From Parapedobacter composti (GTDB lineage: Bacteria > Bacteroidota > Bacteroidia > Sphingobacteriales > Sphingobacteriaceae): a stretch of 64,000 nt of DNA. Both the position numbers and the translations under genes were made by a program. Below are positions 26,414-34,689 of this stretch, one piece after another (the stretch's first letter is position 1; each line of letters begins with the position of its first letter). The notes beneath the pieces are model-generated. The model was not told where the DNA came from. It did not search any database and saw nothing but the letters and a program-made list of their open reading frames with translations. The stretch spans positions 124,001 to 188,000 of the forward strand of contig NZ_FOLL01000007.1 of assembly GCF_900112315.1 (NCBI RefSeq), in the 5' to 3' direction.

Positions 26414-28177
26414 ATGAACCCATTTATTGAACTGGGGATCCGTCATGATATTGTTAATGCCATCACTGAGTTAGGGTTCGAGAAACCCACTCCCATTCAG
26501 GAACAAGCCGTTCCCGTACTTTTGACAGGCAGCAACGATTTTGTCGGATTAGCCCAAACCGGTACCGGCAAAACCGCAGCATTTGGCTTGCCATTATTAG
26601 AACTATTGGACTTTTCGCAGAAGCACCCCCAGGCGTTGGTATTATGCCCAACCCGTGAGCTGTGTCTGCAGATTGCCAAAGACATCGAGAAATTTGCCAA
26701 GAACATTCCGAATGTGCATGTTGTCGCCGTTTACGGCGGTGCAAGCATCAGCGACCAGTTGCGGCAGATACGTCGTGGCGTGCAAATCGTGGTGGCTACA
26801 CCCGGCCGCATGCTCGACATCATCGGCCGCAATGCCATCGATTTCTCCAATGTAAAGTACGTTGTACTGGACGAAGCTGATGAAATGCTCAACATGGGCT
26901 TTCAGGAAGACATCAACAATATCCTTTCCACCACTCCGGAAGAGAAGAAAACCTGGCTGTTTTCGGCCACCATGCCCGCCGAGGTAAGGCGGATCGCCAA
27001 AAATTACATGACCGATCCGTTTGAGCTGACCGTAGGCACCAAAAACAGTGGTAATGCGAACATCGAACACCACTACTACGTAGTACGTGCCCGCGATAAG
27101 TATGCGGCATTCAAGCGCATCGTGGATTCCAATCCTGAGATATTCGGCATCGTATTCTGCCGCACGAAGGTGGAAACACAGGAGATCGCCGAGTCGCTCA
27201 TCAAGGACGGTTACAATGCCGATTCCCTGCATGGCGACCTGTCGCAGCAACAGCGCGACAAAGTAATGAAACGTTACCGTGAACGCAGCCTGCAGTTGCT
27301 GATTGCTACGGACGTTGCTGCACGTGGCATAGACGTCAATGACGTGACTCACGTTATCAACTTCTCGTTGCCCGACGAAATCGAGAACTATACCCACCGC
27401 AGCGGCCGTACGGCACGCGCCGGAAAAACAGGTATCTCCATTTCGCTGGTAAACCTGAAAGAACTGGGCAAAATCAGGCAGATCGAAAAAGTCATCGGCA
27501 AGCCGTTCATCAAAATGGACGTGCCCCGTGGTGAAACCGTGGTCGAAAAGCAACTTTTCGCACTCATCAACAAAGTGCAACAGGTGGCCGTTAACGATGA
27601 CCATATCGATCCTTACCTGCCCAAAATCATGGAGAGTTTTGCCGATCTGAGCAAAGAGGAAATTATCAAGCGGTTCGCTTCCCTTGAGTTCAACCGGTTC
27701 CTGGAATACTACCAGAACGCACCGGATCTCAACGTGGATGCCCGTGATGGTTTTACGGCAGACCGCAAAGGCAAAGCCGATCGCTTTGGCAGAGACGGAT
27801 ACAAGTCTGACTACACCCGCCTGTTCATCAACTTGGGCTCGGTAGACGATTTTACCCGTGGAGATATACTGGGCTATATCTGCAATACTTCCAACATCAG
27901 CGGCAAGGCCATCGGGAAAATCGACCTCAAAGGTGTCTATACGTTTTTTGAGGTGGAGAACGCGTGGGTAGACAAAGTGTTCAAGGGATTCCAGGATGTC
28001 GACTACAACGGCCGTTCGGTACGCATCGAGAATGCCAGCGACGGACGTGGGGAAGGCCGCAGCGAAAGGAACAACAACCGATCGTTCCGCAACGGCGACG
28101 GCAATCGCAGAAAACGCGACCATGGTGGTTACCGCGACTTTTCCGGGGGGAAACGCCGGGAAAAAAGCCGCTGGTAG
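26414..28177 (+). CDS. DEAD-box RNA helicase with DbpA-type RNA-binding domain
   Basis: 587 residues from the ATG at 26414 (a TTG 18 bp upstream is in frame but unlikely). Motifs are complete: the Q-motif region GFEKPTPIQEQAVP, Walker A AQTGTGKTAAF, PTRELCLQ, DEAD in VLDEADEML, SAT in FSATMPAE, ATDVAARGIDV and HRSGRTARAGK. After the helicase core, a DbpA-like RNA-binding domain (about 475-550: RLFINLGSVDDFTRGDILGYI) is followed by a basic Arg/Gly/Asn-rich tail. This is the DeaD/CsdA layout, acting in ribosome assembly and cold-stress RNA unwinding. It is a single gene ending in a strong terminator. Confidence 0.95.
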   Translation: MNPFIELGIRHDIVNAITELGFEKPTPIQEQAVPVLLTGSNDFVGLAQTGTGKTAAFGLPLLELLDFSQKHPQALVLCPTRELCLQIAKDIEKFAKNIPNVHVVAVYGGASISDQLRQIRRGVQIVVATPGRMLDIIGRNAIDFSNVKYVVLDEADEMLNMGFQEDINNILSTTPEEKKTWLFSATMPAEVRRIAKNYMTDPFELTVGTKNSGNANIEHHYYVVRARDKYAAFKRIVDSNPEIFGIVFCRTKVETQEIAESLIKDGYNADSLHGDLSQQQRDKVMKRYRERSLQLLIATDVAARGIDVNDVTHVINFSLPDEIENYTHRSGRTARAGKTGISISLVNLKELGKIRQIEKVIGKPFIKMDVPRGETVVEKQLFALINKVQQVAVNDDHIDPYLPKIMESFADLSKEEIIKRFASLEFNRFLEYYQNAPDLNVDARDGFTADRKGKADRFGRDGYKSDYTRLFINLGSVDDFTRGDILGYICNTSNISGKAIGKIDLKGVYTFFEVENAWVDKVFKGFQDVDYNGRSVRIENASDGRGEGRSERNNNRSFRNGDGNRRKRDHGGYRDFSGGKRREKSRW

Positions 28178-28200
28178 CGCTCCCATTTTTCTGAAATAAA

Positions 28201-28230
28201 AAAACCTTGGCTCACCGCCAAGGTTTTTTT
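28201..28230. terminator. Bidirectional intrinsic terminator
   Basis: AAAACCTTGGC (28201-28211), loop TCACC, GCCAAGGTTTT (28217-28227): an 11-bp perfect stem with T-runs on both strands. It ends the helicase transcript on the plus strand and the transporter transcript on the minus strand. Confidence 0.93.
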
Positions 28231-28253
28231 TGTGATACCCCTGCCCCGGACCG

Positions 28254-29699
28254 CTATGCGATATCCGTTATCGGCGTATAGCGCGGCACCAAGCTTTTCA
28301 TGATCAGCCAGCCAATCAGATACGCTACGGCACAGATGGAAAAAATGATAAAGTAGCCTGCTTCTATGCCTACGAATCCCATAAATCGCATTTGTGTATC
28401 AGTGGTGTAGTCAAACAGCATACCGGACCCTTTATTGATAAAGAATGACCCTACACCGCCAGCCATGCCCCCTATGCCGGTGATTGTGGCCACGCTCGAC
28501 CGCGGGAACATGTCGCCCACGGTAGAGAAGATATTGGCCGACCACGACTGGTGGGCTGCGCCGGCGATGCCGATGATGATAACCGGAATCCATACGGAGA
28601 CACTCCCTAAGGGCTGCGCCAGCAACGTCAACAGCGGAAAAAAAGCAAAAATAAGCATCGCCTTCATCCGCCCCGCATAGGGGTTCATGCCCTTTTTATC
28701 GACAAAATAGGTCGGCAGCCAACCGCCGATGATAGACAGCAGGGTAAGGGCATACAGCACAAAAATATGCAGCGCACTTTCGGTTGAATCCATGTTATAG
28801 ACCGAACTCAAGTAAGCCGGTGTCCAGAAAAGGAAAAACCACCAAACGCCATCGGTCATGAATTTCCCCACGGCAAAAGCCCAGGTCTGCCGGTAACCGA
28901 AGGCCTGGAGGAAAGACATCTTCCGCTTCACCGAAAGCTCACCGTCTGCCGGCTTCAGGTCAACCAGATCGTCCTGCTGGATATAAGCCAGCTCCGCCTC
29001 GTTCACCTTGGGATGCTCATGCGGCTTCTTATACATGAAGATCCAGAATCCCATCCAGACAAAGCCGAGTGCACCGATAATGATAAAAGACGCTTCCCAG
29101 CCATATGCGGCGGCAATAAACGGAATGGTAACCGGCGCTGCCAACGCCCCCACAGTGGCCCCCGCATTAAAGATACTGGTCGCGAATCCCCGGTCTTTCT
29201 TCGGGAAATACTCCGCCGTCGCCTTGATGGCTGCGGGAAAATTCCCCGCCTCGCCGATAGCCAGGACAATCCGGGCAAAAATGAATAACGTTACGCTTAC
29301 CGACACTATCCGGCTCACATCCCCTACGGTAGCGATTATATCCTTAGCCCCTTCAAATCCCACCAGCCAATTGCCGGTTAATATCCCCGCCGTAGCAATG
29401 CCGCAGTAAGCATGGATACATGCCCCCACAGACCAAACGCCGATAGCCCACAGAAAACCCTTTTTGGTATCCAGCCAATCCACAAACCTTCCGGCGAAAA
29501 GCATGGACACCGCATATACGATGGAAAAGATGGCTGTGATGTTACCGTAATCATTATTCCGCCAATGGAATTCAGGAACAATAAAATCCTTCCAGGTCAA
29601 GGAAAGTACCTGCCTGTCCAAATAGTTGATAGTCGTCGCAAAAAACAATAAGGCACAAACACTCCATCGGTAATTGGTCATCTTTCGGGAAGCAGTCAT
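28254..29699 (-). CDS. exuT: Hexuronate MFS transporter (ExuT type)
   Basis: 481 residues with about 12 membrane segments. The signature TINYLDRQVLSL at the first segment is typical of the anion:cation symporter branch that includes ExuT. It imports galacturonate or glucuronate across the inner membrane. It lies 138 bp downstream of uxaC, on the same strand. The intergenic region holds its own -7 box and a LacI-type palindrome at the predicted start site, so it can be repressed independently. An in-frame ATG at 29681 is an alternative start. Confidence 0.9.
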   Translation of the reverse strand: MTASRKMTNYRWSVCALLFFATTINYLDRQVLSLTWKDFIVPEFHWRNNDYGNITAIFSIVYAVSMLFAGRFVDWLDTKKGFLWAIGVWSVGACIHAYCGIATAGILTGNWLVGFEGAKDIIATVGDVSRIVSVSVTLFIFARIVLAIGEAGNFPAAIKATAEYFPKKDRGFATSIFNAGATVGALAAPVTIPFIAAAYGWEASFIIIGALGFVWMGFWIFMYKKPHEHPKVNEAELAYIQQDDLVDLKPADGELSVKRKMSFLQAFGYRQTWAFAVGKFMTDGVWWFFLFWTPAYLSSVYNMDSTESALHIFVLYALTLLSIIGGWLPTYFVDKKGMNPYAGRMKAMLIFAFFPLLTLLAQPLGSVSVWIPVIIIGIAGAAHQSWSANIFSTVGDMFPRSSVATITGIGGMAGGVGSFFINKGSGMLFDYTTDTQMRFMGFVGIEAGYFIIFSICAVAYLIGWLIMKSLVPRYTPITDIA

Positions 29700-29730
29700 A
29701 ATACAAGTTTCAAGTGATTAGATTTATAAG

Positions 29731-29744
29731 TGTAAACGTTTACA
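29731..29744. promoter_or_regulatory. LacI-type operator at the exuT start site
   Basis: TGTAAACGTTTACA is a perfect CG-centred 14-bp palindrome, the usual form of LacI-family sites. It lies 6 bp downstream of the exuT -7 box, where RNA synthesis should begin, the position expected for a repressor. Confidence 0.75.
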
Positions 29745-29749
29745 ACTTC

Positions 29750-29757
29750 CAAATATA
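29750..29757 (-). promoter_or_regulatory. Predicted exuT -7 box
   Basis: TATATTTG on the minus strand, a full match to TAnnTTTG, 51 bp before the start codon at 29699. No clear -33 box. Confidence 0.55.
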
Positions 29758-29837
29758 GAAAGACTTGCTTAAATGCCATCCCTTTCTGTCCGAAATTCTT
29801 CGAAATCGTTTTCGTTGCCTGGGTTTCATGCTGCGCT

Positions 29838-31244
29838 TCAGTCATCCCAACCAAAATAGCGGCTGGCATTATTGTAGCAGATATCTTGAATCACCTGTCC
29901 TATCCACTCGATGTCGTCGGGTAACTCCCCGCGTTCGATTTCGCTGCCGAACAAGTCGCATAACAACCTGCGGAAATATTCATGCCGTGGAAACGACAGG
30001 AAACTCCGGGAGTCAGTCAGCATCCCCACGAAACGGCTCAACAGTCCCATATTAGACAACGCATTGATCTGTTTGGTCATTCCATCCTTCTGGTCGAGGA
30101 ACCACCATGCCGAACCGAACTGCAGTTTTCCGGCCACCGAACCGTCGTTGAAATTACCAATCATGGTAGCCATCAGTTCATTGTCGGCCGGATTGAGATT
30201 ATACAGGATGGTTTTCGCCAGCTTATCCTGCCGGTCCAGGCGATCCAGGAATTTCGCCAGCGCTTTCCCTTGGGGGAAGTCGCCGATGGAGTCCCACCCC
30301 GTATCGGGCCCGAGCTTACTCATCATCCGTGAGTTATTGTTACGGAGTGCCCCCAGGTGATACTGCTGCACCCATCCGCGCTCCGCGTCCCATTCGGCAA
30401 ATTTCACCAGCATGGCCGACTTAAACTTGCGGTGGTCAAGCGGCGTGATGTCCCTACCCGCCAGTGCCGCCTCAAAAATCCGGGCCACTTCATCTTCGGT
30501 GTAGTCCTCTGCATAAACCTCTTCCAGGCCGTGGTCCGATACTCGGCACCCCATGGCCACAAAAAAGTCGTGCCGTAACCGCAAGGCGCCCAGGTAATCG
30601 CCAAACGAAGCAATGGGAGCTTCCACGATACGTTCAAGCCGTTTCACGTAGGCGGCAAACTTTTCCACATTGCCCAGCTCCATCGCCGCATCCGGCCGGA
30701 ATGCCGGATACACGGGGATTTCATACCCTTCGTCGGATAACTGCCGGTGGTTTTCGAGCGCATCCAGCGGGTCGTCCGTGGTGCAGATGACCTTCACGTT
30801 CATTTTACGGAGCAGTCCGCGTACCCGGTATTCGGGCGATTGCAGCTTTTCCCGGGTTTCGTCAAAAATGCGATCTGCCGTATCCCTGTTCAGCAATTCC
30901 GTGATGCCGAAGTACCGCTGAAGCTCCAGGTGTGTCCAATGGTATAGCGGATTCCTCAACGTATAGGGCACGGTTTCCGCCCATTTGCGGAACTTCTCCC
31001 GGTCGGGCTCGTCGCCCGTGATGTATCGCTCATCCACGCCGTTGGTCCGCATGGCCCGCCATTTATAATGATCGCCATTAAGCCATACCTGCGTGATGTT
31101 TTCAAACTGGGTGTTTTCTGCAATCTGCGCCGGTGGCAGGTGACAGTGATAATCGATAATCGGCATACCCGCCGCATAGTCATGATACAGCTGCTGTGCT
31201 GTTTTCGTGCTCAAAAGAAAATGTTCGTCTAAAAACTTCTTCAT
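29838..31244 (-). CDS. uxaC: Glucuronate/galacturonate isomerase
   Basis: 468 residues, family length. It isomerises D-galacturonate to D-tagaturonate (and glucuronate to fructuronate). Family features include YHCHLPPAQIAEN near the N-terminus, TTDDPLDALENH, and the C-terminal DSRSFLSFPRHEYFRRLLCDLFG. It is the last gene of the GH28-GH105-uxaB-uxaC group, with 15 bp between it and uxaB. Altronate dehydratase (uxaA), the next pathway step after UxaB, is absent from the window. Confidence 0.96.
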   Translation of the reverse strand: MKKFLDEHFLLSTKTAQQLYHDYAAGMPIIDYHCHLPPAQIAENTQFENITQVWLNGDHYKWRAMRTNGVDERYITGDEPDREKFRKWAETVPYTLRNPLYHWTHLELQRYFGITELLNRDTADRIFDETREKLQSPEYRVRGLLRKMNVKVICTTDDPLDALENHRQLSDEGYEIPVYPAFRPDAAMELGNVEKFAAYVKRLERIVEAPIASFGDYLGALRLRHDFFVAMGCRVSDHGLEEVYAEDYTEDEVARIFEAALAGRDITPLDHRKFKSAMLVKFAEWDAERGWVQQYHLGALRNNNSRMMSKLGPDTGWDSIGDFPQGKALAKFLDRLDRQDKLAKTILYNLNPADNELMATMIGNFNDGSVAGKLQFGSAWWFLDQKDGMTKQINALSNMGLLSRFVGMLTDSRSFLSFPRHEYFRRLLCDLFGSEIERGELPDDIEWIGQVIQDICYNNASRYFGWDD

Positions 31245-31259
31245 GATTGTAAATCGGTG

Positions 31260-32741
31260 TTATTCGCTGAATGTTTGCGATGTTTCCTGTTGTTTAATCA
31301 GCTCCAGGGCGTTGCCTTCAAGCAATTGCCCCAGGCCGTGCTTCACCAAACCGGCAAATGCTTCCCATTGGCTCAGGTCGACGCCCCATAACGACTCGTT
31401 ACGCAGTACCGTATCCACCACTTGCCGGTGGTCGCCGCCATTCCAGGCATCCGCAAAATATCCGGCGTGCTCATCCTGGATGGCATACGGCTCCTCGCCC
31501 CCTGCGGCTGTACCCTTCATAAAGAGCAGGTAAGCCGAAAAACCCAGTGCCATGCGCTTCGGCGGTTGTTGCCGCCTATCGATGTACCGCTGCAAAAGCG
31601 CCACATTGCGCATCCGCATTTTGGAGGTAAAATTCATGCTGATGCTCAGCCAGCGGTGGTCGAGAAAAGGATTGCTGAACCGATCGATCACCGAATCAGC
31701 AAACGCCAGTGCTTCCCCTTCGCTGATCGGTCCGCCCACAATCGCTGGCACAATTTCCCGGCGCATCAGCTGGCTCACATACCGCGCAAACACCGCATCC
31801 TGCATCGCCTCTTTCACGGTGGTGAAACCGCACAATATGGCCAGTGCACAAGAAAACGTATGCGTTCCGTTCAGCAGCCGCAATTTCAGCTCCTTGAATT
31901 TCCGGATGTCCGGAGCGATTACCATACCCGCATCGGCCGCCGCAAAAGACAGCCGCCGGCGCACCCGCTCACTGTCGGCCTCAACCGCCCACAGCCGGAA
32001 CGGCTCGGCCATGATGGCAAGCTCATCGCGGTAACCCAACTGCGCTTCCTGCGCTGCGGCATCAGCTGGCGTTAGCTTACCCGGCACGATGCGATCCACC
32101 AGCGTATTGCAGAAATCACAAGCTTCTTCCAGCCATGCAGTAAATGCATCGCCCAGGTTATGCCGCTGCGCCAGCTGCAACACGATGTGTTTCAACTGGC
32201 TGCCGTTGTCGCTAATCAGTTCAGTGGGCAGTATCACCCAGCCCATTTCCGGATCGCCGTTGAAATGCCGGAAACGGTGGTAGAGCAATGCCGTCAGCTT
32301 ACCCGGAAACGAAGACGGCGGCGCCGCCCCGAGGTCATCTTTCTCGTCCAATACGATCCCCACCTCGGTCGTATTGGAGACAACCACGCTTACCTCCGGA
32401 CTAACCGCTACCTTTTTAATCTCTTCCCATTGGCTGGCCGCATGCAATACCCTGCTGATGGCCGATACCAGCATCCGCTCCTGCACCGCTTTGCCATGTT
32501 GCAGGCCCTTGATGTGCAGCGTATACAGTCCATCCTGCCGCTCAAACTCGTCAGTTGTGCCCTGGCCGGTTGATTTCACCACAACAATCCGGCCGTTGAA
32601 CAATCCCTGCCGGTTTGCTTGCTCGATAAAATAATCTGGCAATCCGCGCAGCAGCACCCCCGTGCCGAATTGCAGCACCTTCTCAGGCAGCTTTCCGGGC
32701 GTACCGTTTTCCAGCATACCCTTATTCAATATTTCCACCAT
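31260..32741 (-). CDS. uxaB: Tagaturonate reductase (altronate oxidoreductase)
   Basis: 493 residues from the ATG at 32741 (MVEILNKGML). The open frame extends 16 codons into the GH105 gene, which is unlikely to be used. It reduces tagaturonate to altronate with NADH. The N-terminal Rossmann region is VLQFGTGVLLRGLPDYFI. The mannitol-dehydrogenase-type C-terminal domain has the catalytic LKLRLLNGTHTFSCALAIL segment. The start lies 5 bp after the GH105 stop and the gene is directly followed by uxaC. Confidence 0.95.
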   Translation of the reverse strand: MVEILNKGMLENGTPGKLPEKVLQFGTGVLLRGLPDYFIEQANRQGLFNGRIVVVKSTGQGTTDEFERQDGLYTLHIKGLQHGKAVQERMLVSAISRVLHAASQWEEIKKVAVSPEVSVVVSNTTEVGIVLDEKDDLGAAPPSSFPGKLTALLYHRFRHFNGDPEMGWVILPTELISDNGSQLKHIVLQLAQRHNLGDAFTAWLEEACDFCNTLVDRIVPGKLTPADAAAQEAQLGYRDELAIMAEPFRLWAVEADSERVRRRLSFAAADAGMVIAPDIRKFKELKLRLLNGTHTFSCALAILCGFTTVKEAMQDAVFARYVSQLMRREIVPAIVGGPISEGEALAFADSVIDRFSNPFLDHRWLSISMNFTSKMRMRNVALLQRYIDRRQQPPKRMALGFSAYLLFMKGTAAGGEEPYAIQDEHAGYFADAWNGGDHRQVVDTVLRNESLWGVDLSQWEAFAGLVKHGLGQLLEGNALELIKQQETSQTFSE

Positions 32742-32746
32742 ATGGT

Positions 32747-34672
32747 TTATCGTTTTCCTTTCGCATTTGCCAGCAGCCACCGCACCCATGCTTCAGCAGC
32801 CTCGTAGTTTTCAAAATCCGGCGTGAGCTTGCGCCCGTCGATGTATTCGTTATATATCCAGGGGTCGCCCAGCGCAAATACGGTTCCCTTGCCGTACCTG
32901 GCCGTTGCCATCAGGGTTTTGCCTTCATGCTGGACGAGCGGCCGTGCCGGCGCAGTCAGTTCCAGCGTGCTCACTTCTTTCAGAAAAAGCCTGTAAGGCT
33001 TTCTGAATACACGGTTCCCGTTTTCCAATTGAACAGCTCCCTGCGGGAAATGGTCGTTTTTCACGAGCAGCTCATTATCCTCATTAAAGCGGATACCGAA
33101 TGTGCCTGCCAGCCGGTTAAAATGCGTAAACTCCGCATTCCCGGCATCGTTCCCCAACAGTACCAGCATACCGCCCCGGCGCACCCAGTCGGCGATGGCA
33201 TCGATTTCCGGCTGCTCCAGCACGTGTGGCGAGTCGGTTTCCTTATCCGTGTCGGGGTCAACGATGATATATACATCGGCACTGCTCAGTGCCGCGGCCC
33301 CCGGCCGGGTTTCCAGCGATACGGTGGCCGCCCCATAGCGGTTGAAAAGGTGCCCGAGAAACGAATACCCCCCGTTCGACTGATCTTCCCATATATAGTG
33401 GTAGCGCACACGCCTGCCCGTTGCTGCATCCTTGCGGTATTCGTTGTTGTAATAGTAATCGAGCACCACGGTCTTGCCGCGGCCGTGCCCGAGTGTCGGC
33501 AGCATTTCCATCTCTGCCGCACATTTGATGAATGCGCCCATCCCTTTCGGGTCGTTCTGAATCACCGGTTCGCTCATGTAATATTCAAAGCTGCCATCGC
33601 GGTACCGGCCCGTGCCACCAAGCCCTGAAACCATCACCGTGCCCTCGAGGTTGATGCCCCCGTCGTCGCGCTTGGAGATAAACGTTCTCAGGATACCCCG
33701 GTAACCCTTCCGGGCAGGCTTGAGGTAGCTGTCCGGCAGGTAGCCCAGGCGCACACCCTTGGCCAGCATATACACCAGCATACAGGAAGCCGACGCTTCG
33801 AGGTAATTCTCCGGGCGGTGCGCCATGTCCACCACATCATACCATACTCCCGAACGTTTGTCCTGGAAGGCAACCACCGCCTTGGCAAGGCGCTGCAGGA
33901 TGCCCGCGAGCGAATCAACGCCGGGGTGCCCCTCCGGAAAATGTTCAATGGCATCCACCAGCGCCATGCCGTACCAGCCCAGTGACCGCCCCCAGAAATT
34001 GGGCGACCGGCCCGTAACCTTGTCGGCCCATGCCTGTTCGCGGCTTTCGTCCCAGCCGTGGTACAGCAGCCCCGTCTTATCATCGCGGCTATGCCGCTCC
34101 ATCAGCACAAACTGGTTGGTGATGTCGTCAAACGCTTCCGGTTCGCCGAACACCTTTGCATACTCGGCATAGAATGGCTGCCCCATATACAACCCGTCCA
34201 GCCACATCTGATGCGGATATATTTTCTTATGCCAGAACCCGCCTTCCGACGTCCTCGGATGCGTGCGGAGCTGGTCGCGCAGCAGGGCCGCCGCCTTATA
34301 ATATTTCGTTTTGCCGGTTACCTGGTACAACAGCAGCAGCAGTTTACCGTTGTTGATAAAGTCGATATTGTAATCTTCGCGCTTATACGCCTTGATGCGG
34401 CCATCCTCCTGCACATAGTGATCCATTTGCTTTTGGATATAATCGAACCACCGGGCATCGCCCGACGCTTTCCATACCGCTTCCATGCCTTTGAGAATCA
34501 CCCCCAAATCATAGCTCCATTTCGCCGGCGTCCCCGGCTTTCCCAAGCTGAACGAGTCGGGCCATAATTTTACGGCCGTTTCCGCCAGCTGTTCGCTGTA
34601 CCGCGGTGGTTGCGCCTGGCTCCAGCCTGCCGAAATCAGCAGTATACTGCATAATAATAAGATATACTTCAT
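32747..34672 (-). CDS. GH105 unsaturated rhamnogalacturonyl hydrolase with C-terminal DUF4350/GATase-like domain
   Basis: 641 residues, longer than a plain GH105 (about 370). The signal peptide is 1-20 (LLISAGWSQAQ). The (alpha/alpha)6 GH105 domain covers about 25-390. The catalytic aspartate is D159 in HQMWLDGLYMGQPF, and YHGWDES follows. It hydrolyses the unsaturated galacturonyl end left by pectate or rhamnogalacturonan lyases. Residues about 400-640 form a second alpha/beta domain (ADVYIIVDPDTDKE, VRRGGMLVLLGND, LFALGDPWIYNEY) resembling the DUF4350 class I amidotransferase fold; its role is unknown. The start region is duplicated (see 34656-34689). ATG at 34672 begins the only long frame. 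Confidence 0.92.
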   Translation of the reverse strand: MKYILLLCSILLISAGWSQAQPPRYSEQLAETAVKLWPDSFSLGKPGTPAKWSYDLGVILKGMEAVWKASGDARWFDYIQKQMDHYVQEDGRIKAYKREDYNIDFINNGKLLLLLYQVTGKTKYYKAAALLRDQLRTHPRTSEGGFWHKKIYPHQMWLDGLYMGQPFYAEYAKVFGEPEAFDDITNQFVLMERHSRDDKTGLLYHGWDESREQAWADKVTGRSPNFWGRSLGWYGMALVDAIEHFPEGHPGVDSLAGILQRLAKAVVAFQDKRSGVWYDVVDMAHRPENYLEASASCMLVYMLAKGVRLGYLPDSYLKPARKGYRGILRTFISKRDDGGINLEGTVMVSGLGGTGRYRDGSFEYYMSEPVIQNDPKGMGAFIKCAAEMEMLPTLGHGRGKTVVLDYYYNNEYRKDAATGRRVRYHYIWEDQSNGGYSFLGHLFNRYGAATVSLETRPGAAALSSADVYIIVDPDTDKETDSPHVLEQPEIDAIADWVRRGGMLVLLGNDAGNAEFTHFNRLAGTFGIRFNEDNELLVKNDHFPQGAVQLENGNRVFRKPYRLFLKEVSTLELTAPARPLVQHEGKTLMATARYGKGTVFALGDPWIYNEYIDGRKLTPDFENYEAAEAWVRWLLANAKGKR

Positions 34673-34689
34673 AATAAGATATACTTCAT
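34656..34689 (-). repeat. 17-bp tandem duplication of the GH105 start region, creating a 6-codon mini-ORF
   Basis: On the minus strand the 17-bp unit ATGAAGTATATCTTATT occurs twice in tandem (34689-34673 and 34672-34656). The first ATG overlaps the GH28 stop as ATGA, but leads only to the hexapeptide MKYILL and a TGA at 34673-34671. That TGA again overlaps the second ATG (34672) as ATGA. The second copy starts the real GH105 frame, MKYILLLC. The duplication thus inserted a tiny ORF between two coupled genes while keeping an ATGA relay. Confidence 0.9.

Noticed and set aside
29803-29816. Possible fourth CCGG-type half-site (AATCGTTTTCG)
   Set aside because: Only one degenerate half is present, without a CCGG core or a second arm, and there is no -7 box at the fixed distance.
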